Part shown: positions 45,101-56,890 of the stretch, in pieces
Numbering within the stretch: the first letter of the stretch is position 1
Layout: every line of letters starts with the position of its first letter
DNA from: Trachythela sp. YZ-2020
Lineage: Eukaryota; Cnidaria; Anthozoa; Malacalcyonacea; Clavulariidae
Direction: 5' to 3'
Length of the DNA: 64,000 nucleotides
Assembly (NCBI GenBank): GCA_016169945.1
Contig: JADLSH010000184.1
Coordinates: 1,426,001 to 1,490,000 of the forward strand
Notes under the pieces: model-generated
Seen by the model: only the letters and a program-made list of their open reading frames with translations
Told to the model about the DNA's origin: nothing
The model's database searches: none
Position numbers and translations under genes: made by a program

Positions 45101-45780
45101 ATACAGGGAAAACCGAAAATTGCCCTGAGTTTTAACCTTGATGAAAGCACTAGCGATGGAAGAATCCCCGAGAGGTATTTTAAGTCTATTTTTGTATTTG
45201 ATTGTTAATACTTCGAAAATTATAAAATTTAGTTGATCAAGAAAAAAACATGTACTGCAGCAGGTCAACGTAAAAGCCCTAAAACTCCCTGTCATTCGAT
45301 ATTCGGCGTGTGCAAGTGACGTCACAACTCGTAAATGTTTAGCTTCCGCCACTTTGGGTGGCAAATTCCATGAAATCCAACATGGCTGACATTAATCGTA
45401 CGTCAACTTTACTTAATAACTCGAGTTCTAGACATGCTAAAGCAACAAACTATACACCAAAATACTCCTCGTTGTTCAAGGATTCTAACGAGATATAGCT
45501 TGCCTTATAACTCTCAGTATTTCGCAAGATATAAGCGAAAACGGCACTTCGATGAAATCCACGATAATGCCACCCAAAATAGCAGAATATTTAGCATGAC
45601 GTAATGATCTCGCGTGACTACACGAGCCGAATAGGTGGTGTTCAACCAATCTGAAGGGATTTAAAGAACAAAGAGAAAAGAGAATTTCGCCATGTTGGAT
45701 GAAATTTGAATTGCAAACAAGCATTAAAATCCTTTGTCAAATTCATCCAATATGGCGGCGGTGACGTAACTTGCACATCA

Positions 45781-45919
45781 GGGGCCGGTTGTATTAACCA
45801 CTTTTTAACTACCTGTTTTGTAGTTAAATGGTAGTTAAGTCTAAAATAAGCGATTCTGATTGGTTAACTTTCGCACTAACTATAGTTAACTTTAACTACT
45901 TTTCTATACAACCGGCCCC
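45781..45919. mobile_element. MITE with GGGGCCGGTTGTAT ends, copy 2
   Basis: Duplicate of 21231-21377; the left end has lost about 8 bp. Confidence 0.75.
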
Positions 45920-47619
45920 AGGAATATAACTCTTACATATTGACGTGTTTCAGAGAGGAAGAAAAAAGTCCACAATACAAATATAAAGAAGTGGTGAGAG
46001 GGAAAGACAAGCGGGCAAAGCTCAACGGATATTTCTGTGCGGATTGTGAAAAGGTATAAAACACATTTAGACAAACCTGAATTATTTTAAACTAGAGGGC
46101 ACTCAAAGATTGCATACACCCGCCAGCAATTTAGGTCAAGTATTTTAGTATTTATGGATACATTATACATGCAGTGATTAAGCATTGAGTTTCCAAGAAA
46201 AGCCAGACAACTTTTCCATTTTTCATCCAAATTGAACCAAAGTCTAATCGATTTGTCTTGGCTCCACAAATTTTCGTATTAAAATGGTTGATCTTTTTTG
46301 AGTCAGTATCGTGCTCACAGACGAACAAAACCTCCTGGCTGAGGTAACTGCACTGGATATTTGAAGTTCTAAATTGCATTATTAAGATAACATAAATGTT
46401 TGGCTCATTTTGCACTTAATATCAGAGATCAAAGAAGCTTTGGCACTTTGCAGAAAGCTAAAATATACAGGGTGTATAAAAAAAAAGGAGACCTTTAGAA
46501 ATTATCCTATTGACTTTTAATTAACTTCTCCGTGCATAAAATTCGATTCAATTGTGTTTACGCACCCATGGGTTCAGTATACAGGGTGAGTCAGAAAAAA
46601 CGGACACCTTTCAAATTCAAATTAGCCGCATAGCGGCTGTAATTTGACATAAGTTGCCTAAATATCTCCCTTTGGGAGTTAAAATGCATTTTGATTGTGC
46701 AAGAAATTTGCATAGAACCTTTTATTAATCACTCGTTTCACAATTTACTTGTTCACAACACGCAAAATGGTGCAACTGAATGCTTGTGGTTGCCCCACTG
46801 AACTCCTCTTTAGCTACCTCGATCACATCATGGCGCCCTTGGTTCTTATATCAAGGACACCAAGCATGCCCTGAAAATGCTTGACAACATCAATTTTCAG
46901 GGTCCACACAAATTCATTTTCACCATGGATGTCAAATCACTTTACACTGTCATCCCGCATCAAGACGGCCTTCAAGCACTAAAATACTTTTTAGACCAAA
47001 GGGTAATTCAGGATCCATCTACCACCACTTTGGTACGCTTGGCAGAGTTGGTGCTCACCTTGAACAATTTCTCGTTTGATGGTGAGCATTACCAACAAAT
47101 AAGTGGTGTGGCCATGGGTACCAAAATGGGACCCAACTATGCCAATTTGTTTGTTGGTTATGTGGAAAAACAAATCTTCGAACAATACACTGGTCCCTCA
47201 CCTGACTTCTATCGCCGGTTCATTGATGATTGCTTAGGCACTGCATCATGCTCGCGTGCTGATCTGAATTGCTTCATTAACTTTGTTAATGATTTCCATC
47301 CAGCACTTCAGTTCACATGGGAGATCAGTGAGACCAGTGTATCATTCCTAGACATTCTCATTTCTATCAATGGTAATAGGCTGAGCACATCTGTCTTTTA
47401 CAAGCCTACTGACTCCCACAGCTATCTTCTCTTCTCATCCTGTCATCCTAAGCACACTAAAACTGCTATCCCTTACTCTCAATTCTTACGTCTTCGTCGC
47501 CTCTGCAGTGAAGACGACGACTTCGATGCCAAATGTTCAGAAATGAGAAGCTTTTTTGTGAATCGTGGTTATCCTTCCCACCTTTTAGATACTGCCCTTA
47601 ACAAGGCCTACCTTATACC

Positions 47620-48440
47620 CAGTGCTGTGAGTAACTTCGTTACAAGTAACTAGTTACTTGTAATCGTTACTTTTTTAAGTAACTGTAACTGTAACTAGTT
47701 ACTTTTTTAGTAAAGTAACTGTAACTGTAACTAGTTACAAAAATTGGAGATAAAAAGTAACTGTAACGAGTTACAAATGCCGTTGAGAGCGCCGTTACTT
47801 TTTCAATTTTCTCAAACATTCCGATCATTTTAACTCCGAAATTCGTCACCCAATCTCGTGCCCAGCCCCTGGCGTTGTTGCAATGCATTCTGGATCAACT
47901 AATCAATATTCAATAGCCAGTCCATGTGCGTTTGTTTATCAGTCGAGTCTATAGAACTTACAACTACAAGTCTACAAGATATTGAACCGAAAATCAGATG
48001 TCTTCAGAACCACATCCATGGCCGTATTTGGAAAAGATGTTCCAATTTATATCGGCGACCAAACAAGTAGTAAAGCTAAACTGTTTACTTTATATGACAT
48101 GTATATATATATTACTTTATAACCATATTTTGTTGAGTCTCTCGCAAGCATGTTACGGTAGGATAAAACATTGAAGTTTCGAGCAAAGGCCTTTGCGAGA
48201 GACTCGACAACATTTGGGTATTTTATACTGCTGCGTACGCTGACACTCCAGTTCATTCTATGACGAAATAAAAGTAACTTTGTACTAAAAGTAACTAGTT
48301 ACAAATTTTGAAAAGTAACTTTGTAACTGTAACTAGTTACTTTTTAATTATTGTAACTTGTAACTGTAACTAGTTACATTTCTGGAAGAGTAACTGTAAC
48401 TGTAACTAGTTACAAAAAAAAAGTAACTTCTACAACACTG
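47620..48440. mobile_element. Non-autonomous hAT-type element with 8-bp target duplication
   Basis: Ends: CAGTGCTGTGAGTAACTTC on the left and, read inverted, CAGTGTTGTAGAAGTTACTT on the right. The 8-bp target CTTATACC is perfectly duplicated at 47612-47619 and 48441-48448. The subterminal regions are dense in GTAACTGTAACTAGTTAC words. 821 bp, with no transposase ORF. It splits the Penelope ORF so cleanly that its removal would restore the reading frame. Confidence 0.93.
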
Positions 48441-49342
48441 CTTATACCCCGTTCAGACACCTTAAGAGAACCTTTAGTTTTAACCTTTCATCCCTTCAAT
48501 TTTAGTCTACTTAAAAATGACCCTGCAACGTCTTCCATTTTCTCCGAGACCCCACTAGTCTCTTTTCGACACAGTAAAAACATCCGGGAAACCCTAGTGC
48601 ACAGCTCACTGCGACAGGACTCTGTGTCACCAGCTGGCACTGTTTCCTGTGGTCGTGCTAAGTGCTACACTTGTAAGCATTTAAACCTCGCCACCTGTAT
48701 TTCGGCTCCAAAATCTCAGTTTGTCATCAAGCACAGTTTCACGTGCATCTCCTCCAACCTCGTTTACTGCATCTCTTGCAGCAAATGTGGCTTGCTCTAC
48801 ATCGGAGAGACTGGAAGACGTTTAGGCGATAGGTTTGCTGAGCACTTGCGTGATGTTAAGAACAATGTGCACAACAAACCGGTTGCTAGGCACTTCAACA
48901 GTGCCAACCACTCCTTTTCTGATATGAAAATATGCGCCATTCATCCCATTATTGGTGGCAATGATACCCGTCGGAAGCAAGAAAAGCGTCTCATTTTTAA
49001 ACTTGGCACCATTCAGCCTGATGGTATCAATGAGCGCCTCTCCTTCATCTAGCTCATTCTTTTCTCTTAAATACTTCTCATATACTTTCCTCTATATCCC
49101 CTCTTCCCTTCCCTTGTACGACATTTATAGCGCTTTGGTAAGTGTAACGCCTGTGCGCAGGCCTTCGATCCTATAATCGGGCCGAAGCCTGCACGCAGCT
49201 TATATCTTTACATATTAATTCTATTTTGTTATGATTGTTATGACTACTTTATTTTCATTGGTTAATATTTTGTTCACGTGACAGCTTTTATAGCGTTGCT
49301 ATAAAAGCTGATGTAATGTGTTTATCTGTCTACTAATTTCTC

Positions 49343-49367
49343 CTGACGAAGGGCTTTAGCTCGAAAC
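49343..49367 (+). other. Hammerhead-like motif in the Penelope 3' flank
   Basis: CTGACGA, then a short stem (GGGC/GCTC around TTTA), then GAAAC: the order of the hammerhead ribozyme core around stem II. Penelope-like elements are known to carry hammerhead motifs. Stems I and III are not convincing here, so activity is unproven. Confidence 0.35.
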
Positions 49368-50429
49368 GTCGAGATTTTGACTATATCTTTTAGGCACACG
49401 CGAAGCAACCCTCAATTTGTTCTTTTAAAAATCTTATTGTTTGTTTGATGTACACAATTTACTTTGCTCATGGGTTCGTGTTTACGTTACTAACCCTAAC
49501 CCTAACATTACGAATTTCGACATCCCCAAGCATGAATTGTGTTTACGCACCCTTGGGATCACTTAGTACTGAATTATGCACTTTTCATTAATATCTGATT
49601 TCAAAGGTTTTGCAGTTTTTTTGAGACACCCTGTACATATTAACAGACAATGGAACATTCCGATCACTGGATCGTGACTGGATGGCATGGAGAACACTGA
49701 GATTTTTGAGAACAAAATAATGCAAGACAATGGAACATTCTGATCACTGAATCGTGACTGGATATCATGATATTTTTAATCTGTGAGGATGATTCTGAAA
49801 TAAAATTGAAAAACTGGAAGACAATCTTTTAGTTGTTAAGATATTTTCTGCATTTCTTATATTCAATAAAATTCGTTTTTATTTGCCGTTGGCTCGAAAG
49901 CCCAATTGGTAAAGTGGCGGTCTAGCTAGAAACCCGAAGATACCAACGTGTGATGCCCGCTCAAGAAAACATAACATCTCCTTTCTTGAATAATTAAACC
50001 TAAAACTTTACATTCTTCATTGCAGTATTATGGCAGTTTAAAACTGAACGAAGCAGAAATGCAAGAACGCCTCAAGGCCTGCTCAAGACATCGTGCCCGA
50101 TTCTCTCCTGCCCCCAACACGCCCGAACATTTCTGGCAAGTTGACTTTATGAACACGGATGAATATATTGAGAAAGGTTTTATGAGAACTGAATCTGAAC
50201 TACCGCCTGAAAAACGTAAACTTAAAAGTCGAAGATTGAGATTAGGAAAGATGCAGAAATAGGGAATAGTTAGATACTACAGTATAGACGTATATTCTAA
50301 TTACTAATATAATAATGTAATAATTGTTATAATATTAAAGCATATGGTGAATTTTATACAGTATAAAGTCACATTGCACTGCATGGCCGGTTCAAACCAT
50401 TGCCCTTGATTGGTGGGGTGTTCGATTCC

Positions 50430-50755
50430 TGAAATATGGACAAGCTGTTACATACCAGCAGCAGACTTGTACCAATGTTGTTTCATCAACTTGTTATCAA
50501 GATGTGTTCGCACTACTTGTTTCCAGCTTGTTACAAGTTGTCACAAGTTGCTTGTTACAAGTTTTCCAGCTTGTTACAAGTTGCTATGGGGTTGTTGACT
50601 CGACAACTTGTTATTGTCCTTCAATTCAACAACTTGTTAACAAGTTGCGAGTGACAACCTTGTAGCAACTTGATAAAATGACAACATTGTTACCATTGTT
50701 GACAAGCTTGCTACAAACCTGTTTGCGAGCACATCTTGTTGACAAGATGTGAGAT
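50430..50755 (+). repeat. ACAAGTTGT-rich dispersed repeat, copy 3
   Basis: Duplicate of 22810-23110, with extra TTGTTACAAGTT units. A single minisatellite fragment (50850-50910, GGTTTCCTCCTGTAGTAACA) follows. Confidence 0.7.
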
Positions 50756-51389
50756 TTTGACGTGTGTAATTTTGCCTCAGTCTCATATAAGAGCACTTCC
50801 AGTTTGAGTCAATCAAACACTGCAATGTTTTTTCGCGATATTTGGTTTCCTCCTGTAGTAACATGGCGGAGAGAACAGTTTAGAATTGATAGAGCTATCA
50901 GAATATAAATAGAAATTGAGCTGAGTGGCTATCGTGTATTTCACAGAACGTTATATACAGTATATATAAAGTTTGTTCAAAATAGTTTTAAAATAAATTA
51001 GAAGACTAAAAGATAGTTTTGTTTTCCCAACGGTTAAAACATGCTGCCCGCCATTTTGTTTTTGAATTTACCGATATTTGGCCTGGTAATGAAAACTTTA
51101 TTCCTAGAGGTCCAGTAAGAGCCATTTCATATTGGTGCAGTGTTACTACAGGAGGAAACCGAACTTGATGCACCCTTCTTAAATTCAGCTGAGGTGATTG
51201 AAATAATAATTAGACGACTGCATATTGCAGGAATTAAATCCAGATCATGCACAGAGGTGAAAAGTACATGCACTAACCACTTTGCCGATAACATCCCATC
51301 AATTATGATGTCACAATTAGCAGCACGTCGCGTGCGGCTTTCCAAGCACGGTCGCACCAAAAATTACCTTTACCCAAACGGCATACCAC

Positions 51390-53046
51390 ATGTTTGACCT
51401 TTCCTGTTGCGCAAGTTGGCCAGTTAAAGCGCGAAACTTTTTGATGAAAAAATGGCGATTCGAAAATTCTCGTGAATCATCGTCACATTTCAAGTCCACT
51501 CGCTACTCAACGAAATATTTCTCAGAAAAGATTCAAGAAATCCCGGCGAAATCTCAACTAAGCGTTAAAACAATCCGGTTGAGCGAGAGTTCTTTCATTC
51601 ATGATTTCTCAGACTACAGTGATCCGGAGAGAAAGTTGAGTTATGCACGAGAGATGTCCCATTCTGATCTTGATGAAGAAATGTATGAAAGATCTGTTGT
51701 TGTAAGTAAATATGCGATTTAATAGCTTCGTCGGTTACTTGTGCATGTATCTTATTGTGTTTTTAAGTCACTTATTTTCTGACTTAGGCCTACTTTATTG
51801 TACAAGGTTTATAATTTATATCAAATTTTTATCGTGTGTTAAGCAATAGAGATTAGGCTTTTACAGTTTTAGCAATCAATGATACCATAATTGTATCATG
51901 GCGATCAAAAATGGCAAATACGATCCGATTTAAAGTGGCCAGTCGAAATCGTATTTTTCCACCATTGGAAATGCCAATGGGAATTGAGTGCAAACCTATC
52001 GCATGTTTGAGTTTTGAAATTATTCTCATTTAAGAAAAAAATTTTTTTAAAATTTAATATTTGGTAAATTTAATTAGATGGTTTAACTTGCCATTTAACA
52101 ACGAAATTTCGTGGTCAAAATATTTTACGAAACTGGGGGTTTGCAGAAGCTCCATTTGGGCAAATGTTCGGAAATTCGACGAGAATATTCTTAGGCACAG
52201 AAGTGGAAAAATGCATTACCGCCATGTGTTTTCGACCGGCAATTCAATCGTATCGTGTTGGGCCATTTTTATTCGCAATGATACAAGTAAGATATCATTT
52301 GACAGCTAAAGACATGGTCTTCATAGATACCTAACGCATGGTTACATTCCAAAGTTGGATTACCTTTTCTATATACACCTTGTTTATTCTTATACTTTAA
52401 ATTTCTTAATCATGCATGGAAATATTTCTTTTCAAATTTCTTACTTCATTTCCTTCTCTCTATCTTTCCTTTGATTTTTTCTGGATAATATTGTCCTAGA
52501 CAGATATAGCTAAATGTGTAATATTTATTGTTGTTATATAAAGATTAAAGTACGCGAAACAAAAACCGAAAAATATTGGTCCATATGGCATATATCTTGA
52601 AAACCAAGACTTTTGGACTAAAACAAGACGTAAATTTAAATGCCAAAAGGGTGTTTCGATCCTATTACAGAATCCTCATCAGACAAACTGACTTATAAAT
52701 ATAAGTATAAACGCTCTTCGTAAAGGCTGAAAATATACTTTGTACTTTAAATATTTCTTTAAATTGTCGGCTGGTTCTGCCTATTATTGTTGTTAATACG
52801 TGCGAATTAATAATACTCACTATTCTCAAAAATCATTATATTTTTTGTTTTCTTGACATTTGTGGATGGGAAAATTCTATTCCGCCTTTTTGGCGTGTTT
52901 CTGTACGCATTGCAGCGAACAAGAATTGTTCTGCTCTTATCTTTTAGGCTGACGTCAAAGAAATGGATAATATCCATATCGTCAAAGCAGATGTACACCC
53001 GATTCCCAGGCACCTTGCATTCAGTGACGACGATTTAACAACTTAG
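51390..53046 (+). CDS. Small two-exon gene, unknown function, copy 2
   Basis: Exons 51390-51701 and 52948-53046 join in phase 0 and encode 136 residues. Relative to copy 1 it lacks three codons before the donor (an in-frame loss) and has a few substitutions (RHLAFSDDDLTT). The intron is entirely different in length and content: it has a foldback and a hammerhead-like motif, and lacks the TTTAG array. Yet both exons and the GTAAGT donor are kept. The E2F-type GCGCGAAA is retained at 51429-51436, just before the alternative ATG at 51444. Exon conservation against a changed intron supports a real gene; the family is unknown to me. Confidence 0.6.
51881..52287. mobile_element. Foldback element in the small gene's intron, copy 2 only
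   Basis: Outer arms TGTATCATGGCGATCAAAAATGG and its imperfect inverse near 52262-52286 (GGCCATTTTTATTCGCAATG); inner arms around TCGAAATCGTATTTTTCCAC and GTGGAAAAAT also pair. About 400 bp, absent from copy 1. Confidence 0.6.
52653..52682 (-). other. Hammerhead-like motif on the minus strand
   Basis: On the minus strand: CTGATGA, then GATTCT/AGGATC as a 6-bp stem around GTAAT, then GAAAC. One extra G precedes the stem. Outer stems are not obvious. It lies in the intron of the small gene, copy 2, and may mark another Penelope-type remnant. Confidence 0.35.
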
Positions 53047-55551
53047 CTTTTTCCTTAGGGAAAATAGTTTATTGTGCTAAATGGATGCACAAGGAAGACT
53101 TTTAGTAAACATGCATAATGTAGTAAAATTGGCGAAACACGTTGATTTTGTGAAGACATGCAACGTTTAAAACTTGATTTCCATTATTAAAAGGCATATG
53201 ACACAAACATGACATTATTCTTTAATCTTTATATATATACTTTTATTGGAAACAAATTTTTTTAAAAAATTTTCCATAACTCTTTTCACTTAGGTTTAAT
53301 TGAAATGCAAATTGCACAACTTTCTACGTCACACTGCAAAATGAGAACTTTAAAACTTGAAATTCTATACTTTATATTTTCGGGATATGTTTGCCAGAAT
53401 AATTAAGATGATTTGAACATTTTGCCAGATGCTATAGGCAAAACACAAAGTTTCTAATGCCTTAATTTCTTGACAAAAATCTCTCAAATTGTCATCTAAA
53501 CTTTTCACTTCTACACATAAAGAAAACTAATGATGTTTTTGCTATGCATGCAGATCTTAAAGAAATATATGACCGCTCATTTACATCAAATGTTTATACA
53601 GATTTTTCATATACTTTTATATATATACATTGAGACAAATAGGCGGGTTGCTGTAGTGTGTTTGGGGGGAAGCGGAAGTATCGTCTTGAATGTATTAATT
53701 CAAGTTGGAACGGAAGCTAATTAAAACATCAAAAGAGTAAATTACAAGAAATAAAGACCTTTTAGAAACATTGAGACAAACAGACGCCATTTCTAGAGAG
53801 TTTCGAGTGTGTTTATATCATGCAGTAGGAAACCACTCATCGCAACCATTGTAATGATAATTGCCAAAAAACCACCCGAGTACAAGTCGATAGGAGTGTT
53901 GAAATACTGGGCGAATCAAAGTCAAAAAATACAAACGGCCGTCCAAAATATAGTCATCGAACTATTCTATATTTCTTCCTGAGCTCTTCCTGAGCTCTTC
54001 CTGAGCCCTTTAGGATCAAAATATTCATTTTGATTTTCGACCCGAAACGATAAATGGTAGCACTATATATAATATAAGTTGATACATATAGACATGTTTC
54101 AAAATAACCACTATTGACCAATACATTGTCTGTTCAGAATAAGTTTAGTATGTTGCGATAAATCGTCATTCTTTACCACTATGGTGTGAACCTGGCGTGA
54201 AGTATTTCTCGTGAAAATGGAGTTATGATAACACTAGACCTTGAGGGCTCAGTTTACAAAAGCACGTGAAATTGAGCAGTCACAAAAAGCGAACGCTTAA
54301 TATTAATGGCAGATGTGCGTTTTGATTAGAGCTGACAACAACATTGACGAGTTAGAGTGGTATGAAGGCGAGTATGTGAACACAACTGCTCTTGATGTTC
54401 CTCCATACACTGGTGTAGAATTAATAATTTTTTCATGATTTGGTGTGCTCAATCGAGTTATTGAGCACGTGGGAAGTTGGGAGAGCACGAAAGACCAACT
54501 CTAGTAGTGCTTGAGTGCTCTCCCAACTTTTCAAGTGCTCAATAACTCGATAGTAGTAATAATATTTATTCAGGAAACTTTTTCATATAACATGATTTTC
54601 AAAAAGGACCTGAAAACTCCATTGAGCACGCCAAATCATGAAAAAATACTTTTATAATATAGAATTTTATCAAAATACACGTTTTTCCTTCCTGATGAAA
54701 CTTCAATTTCTCCTAACGCAAGCAAAATATTAAAACGTTTCTGATTGGTCGCTTGAACAATCGCTTGAACTGAGTAGGCCGATCGGTAGTTTACCATGGC
54801 ATTAAACAGTACAAATTGGTGCTTGAAAAGCATAAAATAATCGATTTTTTAAATATTTTGATGATTTAAGGCATTGACTTTACTGGTAAAAAAGGGAACA
54901 TACAGCTAAGAGTATCTATTTCGTTCTTATATTACATATATATTATAATATGCACTCCTGTCTATACTATCGATGAAAGAGCACCTGCATGGGAAACTAC
55001 TAAGAATTAAAAACACTGATCTGATTAGAAATGTAGTGTCACTAGAAAATGGAGAAATAATGGCTGTTCCAGTACACGTTTTCAATTGCTGCTTATAATA
55101 TATTTGGAGTGGACAGGGAGTTGGCACACGGTCATCTAATTTTCGATGGGGAGTATTAATGAACACATTCACATATAGAGTCACAGGGTATGTGGCTAGG
55201 GTATATGTATATATAGCTATGTTCACGTATTTTCTGAACGGCCCCCAGGTTATTCGCCTTTTATAACTTAATAGGAATAAAAACACAACGACAAAACGCC
55301 CAGTAATTATTTACAGGTTCAAGCAAATAGATAAATAATCTGTAAATTAGACGGTTAACATCAAGTTTTTAAAGAATTATAATACCGAAACAAAACTGAT
55401 CAGAATATCAATTCTTCGCAAAAAATCGCAGGCAAAAACGTTTAAATTTGCAGTCAACAAGCACTTGTCTTACCTAAAAGATCTTTATAGATATATAAAA
55501 ATTATCTCGTCTTTTCAGCGACATTGTTTTAAAACCACTTCACTTTAAGTA
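53047..55551. other. Intergenic region, copy 2, no gene found
   Basis: Counterpart of 25005-27180. Conserved but with no ORF preserved between copies; contains the MITE at 54409-54698. Confidence 0.4.
54409..54698. mobile_element. MITE inserted in copy 2 intergenic region
   Basis: Inverted ends TTTTTTCATGATTTGGTGTG and CGCCAAATCATGAAAAAATA, with inner GTGCTCAATAACTCGA repeats. Copy 1 continues without interruption at the same point (about 26310). A fragment of the same family lies at 1703-1770. Confidence 0.75.
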
Positions 55552-56890
55552 TTAAAACAAAATCATTATAAGAACATTTGAACTTGTTTTGGGCAAGTTA
55601 CGATGATTGTGGCTGAACAAACTGTCAAAACATTGCCATACAAAATAATCTATAAATATAGTTAATGTCTTCATTATTAAACAATTATACCATTCGTTCT
55701 CATCGTATATGGCCAATGGGCAATGGCATGCATGCAACTCGGTTCTATCCAAACTTGTTTTTTTTAATATCGGAGAATAATTAAAATGATAAAATCGCCT
55801 TACCATAAATTAGCTTGTCCAAAGTGCACTTTGAATATCGGAACAGTGATTTCACAATGGAGATTCTATTTTAAACTAGCAACCTATAAAGTTTAACCTG
55901 AATAATAACAAAATAAAGACTTAATTTGTAAAGGCTAATGTTATACACATTGTTAAAGTTCTTGTGTTTATGCTGGTATGCTTTGACCAAAATACGTGGA
56001 TGAATGTAAACATTATCTCACAATTTAACTCAAAACAGGCACAAGTCATTGATGACGCCACGTTGGACACAGAAACGATTTATGGTGTAAATGCCTCCCT
56101 TCAAATTCCTCCCGCCCGCATTTTCGTTTGCCCTTCTTATAACTCCCAAACGGAAACCCGTGTCTGAGGCAGATTTGGAGCAAGTTCTACTTGTAATGAA
56201 GTGCTTTATAAGTGCAACACTTGTTTTCAGTTTTCAAAAATACCTTAGCTGCATAGATTACCAAATTATTTTATTTTTTAGTATATTCTGTTCCACATTT
56301 AAAACCCTGCCTATGCTGCTGCTTATTGTTCTCTTCTTCGAAACATTTTCATACTACTGCTGTAAATTTAAACAACTAAGGGATATTATATCGGCAGGGG
56401 GAGGGTCAAACGAGCCCCAGGTTAGAGTCACAAATTTTCCAACTCGTACATGGGAAGGGTCATATTATTTTCATCGATTCATTGTCCATTGAAAATTTCC
56501 CTCTCCCCTCCCGCCCCCTGCTAATTTCTGACAAGTCCCCAAGGTCAAATGAAAACGTGTGTTGGAATGTTGAGAAACTCGGCAAATTATATTATTATTA
56601 CTCGCCATTTCGGCCTTCAACGGCCCCCAATCGACATCCATTCGCTACGGCCCTGCCCTTCGGCTTCGTCTGGAAGTTAATCCTTAACAATAGTACCAGA
56701 CATTTTTATCTAATGGCAAGACCTCAGTTTAATATTTACCGTAAAGACCTCACTTTCGGTTAATAAGTAGTTATTATATAACAAGAAAATCGATATTAGA
56801 CTAATTCGAAGTTTTAGAAATCGATCATAATACCAAAACAAATATAGACTCGTATGACAAATAATGCAATATTAACAGTAAATAAATAGT
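55552..56890 (+). pseudogene. Relic of a further receptor copy (5' and 3' flanks, coding body deleted)
   Basis: 55552-55845 matches the receptor upstream flank (27190-27470). Then 55846-56220 matches receptor intron 1 (28035-28400), with signal-peptide exon 1 missing. At 56680-56890 the sequence matches a receptor intron near 36880 (ACCAGACATTTTTA) and the 3' flank at 38390-38460 (TAGAAATCGATCATAATA). A complete receptor upstream flank then begins again near 58080. The simplest reading is a third tandem receptor gene, removed by deletion. The 56230-56680 stretch is not identified. Confidence 0.6.

Larger units (their letters stand above)
46768..49440 (+). mobile_element. Penelope-like retroelement: reverse transcriptase plus GIY-YIG endonuclease, 5'-truncated and interrupted
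   Basis: Part 1 (46768-47619) encodes reverse transcriptase boxes: FTMDVKSLYTVIP (A), GVAMGTKMGPNYANL (B) and RRFIDDCLG (C, catalytic DD), then SVSFLDILI. Part 2 (48441-49052) continues the frame after the inserted hAT element and ends with a Cys-rich segment (CGRAKCYTCKHL, YCISCSKCG) and a GIY-YIG nuclease (GLLYIGETGRRLGDRFAEHL). RT plus C-terminal GIY-YIG is the Penelope-like signature. The N-terminal part is missing and a frameshift lies near 46850. The 3' flank carries a hammerhead-like motif at 49343-49367 and a short CCCTAA run at about 49489-49504. It is not mobile as it stands. Confidence 0.88.
46468..49633. mobile_element. Nested transposon stack bounded by mariner-type ends and TA
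   Basis: The outer ends are CAGGGTGTATAAAAAAAAAG and TTTTTTTGAGACACCCTG, flanked by TA at 46466-46467 and 49634-49635. A second mariner-type end (CAGGGTGAGTCAGAAAAAAC) starts at 46582. Inside lies a Penelope-like element, itself split by a hAT-type element. Copy 1 (about 21675) has none of this, so the whole stack arose after the duplication. Confidence 0.7.
39121..50262 (+). pseudogene. RBBP8: RBBP8/CtIP-like partial duplicate lacking exons 1-5
   Basis: Exons 39121-39988, 40872-41052, 41712-41785, 45107-45174, 45954-46053 and 50026-50262 match exons 6-11 of the full copy. All splice sites are kept, and the last five exons have identical lengths. The Sae2 C-terminus (CADC, CSRHRARF, NTPEHFWQVDF) is intact. 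Exon 6 has lost 47 codons and gained one and four codons, all in frame. No counterpart of exons 1-5, the coiled coil or the promoter exists; the upstream neighbour is the receptor on the same strand. As it stands it cannot make a normal CtIP. It may be a transcribed fragment, a fusion, or simply a young pseudogene. Intron 10 has gained a 3.2-kb transposon stack. Confidence 0.82.

Noticed and set aside
46768..49052. RT/endonuclease ORFs considered as a host or viral gene.
   Set aside because: The DVKSLYT and IDD boxes plus a C-terminal GIY-YIG define a Penelope-like retroelement; it is truncated, frameshifted and interrupted.
49487..49506. Telomeric CCCTAA repeats next to a Penelope element (some such elements sit at telomeres).
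   Set aside because: Only about two and a half units, well inside a gene cluster; too short to support a telomeric link.
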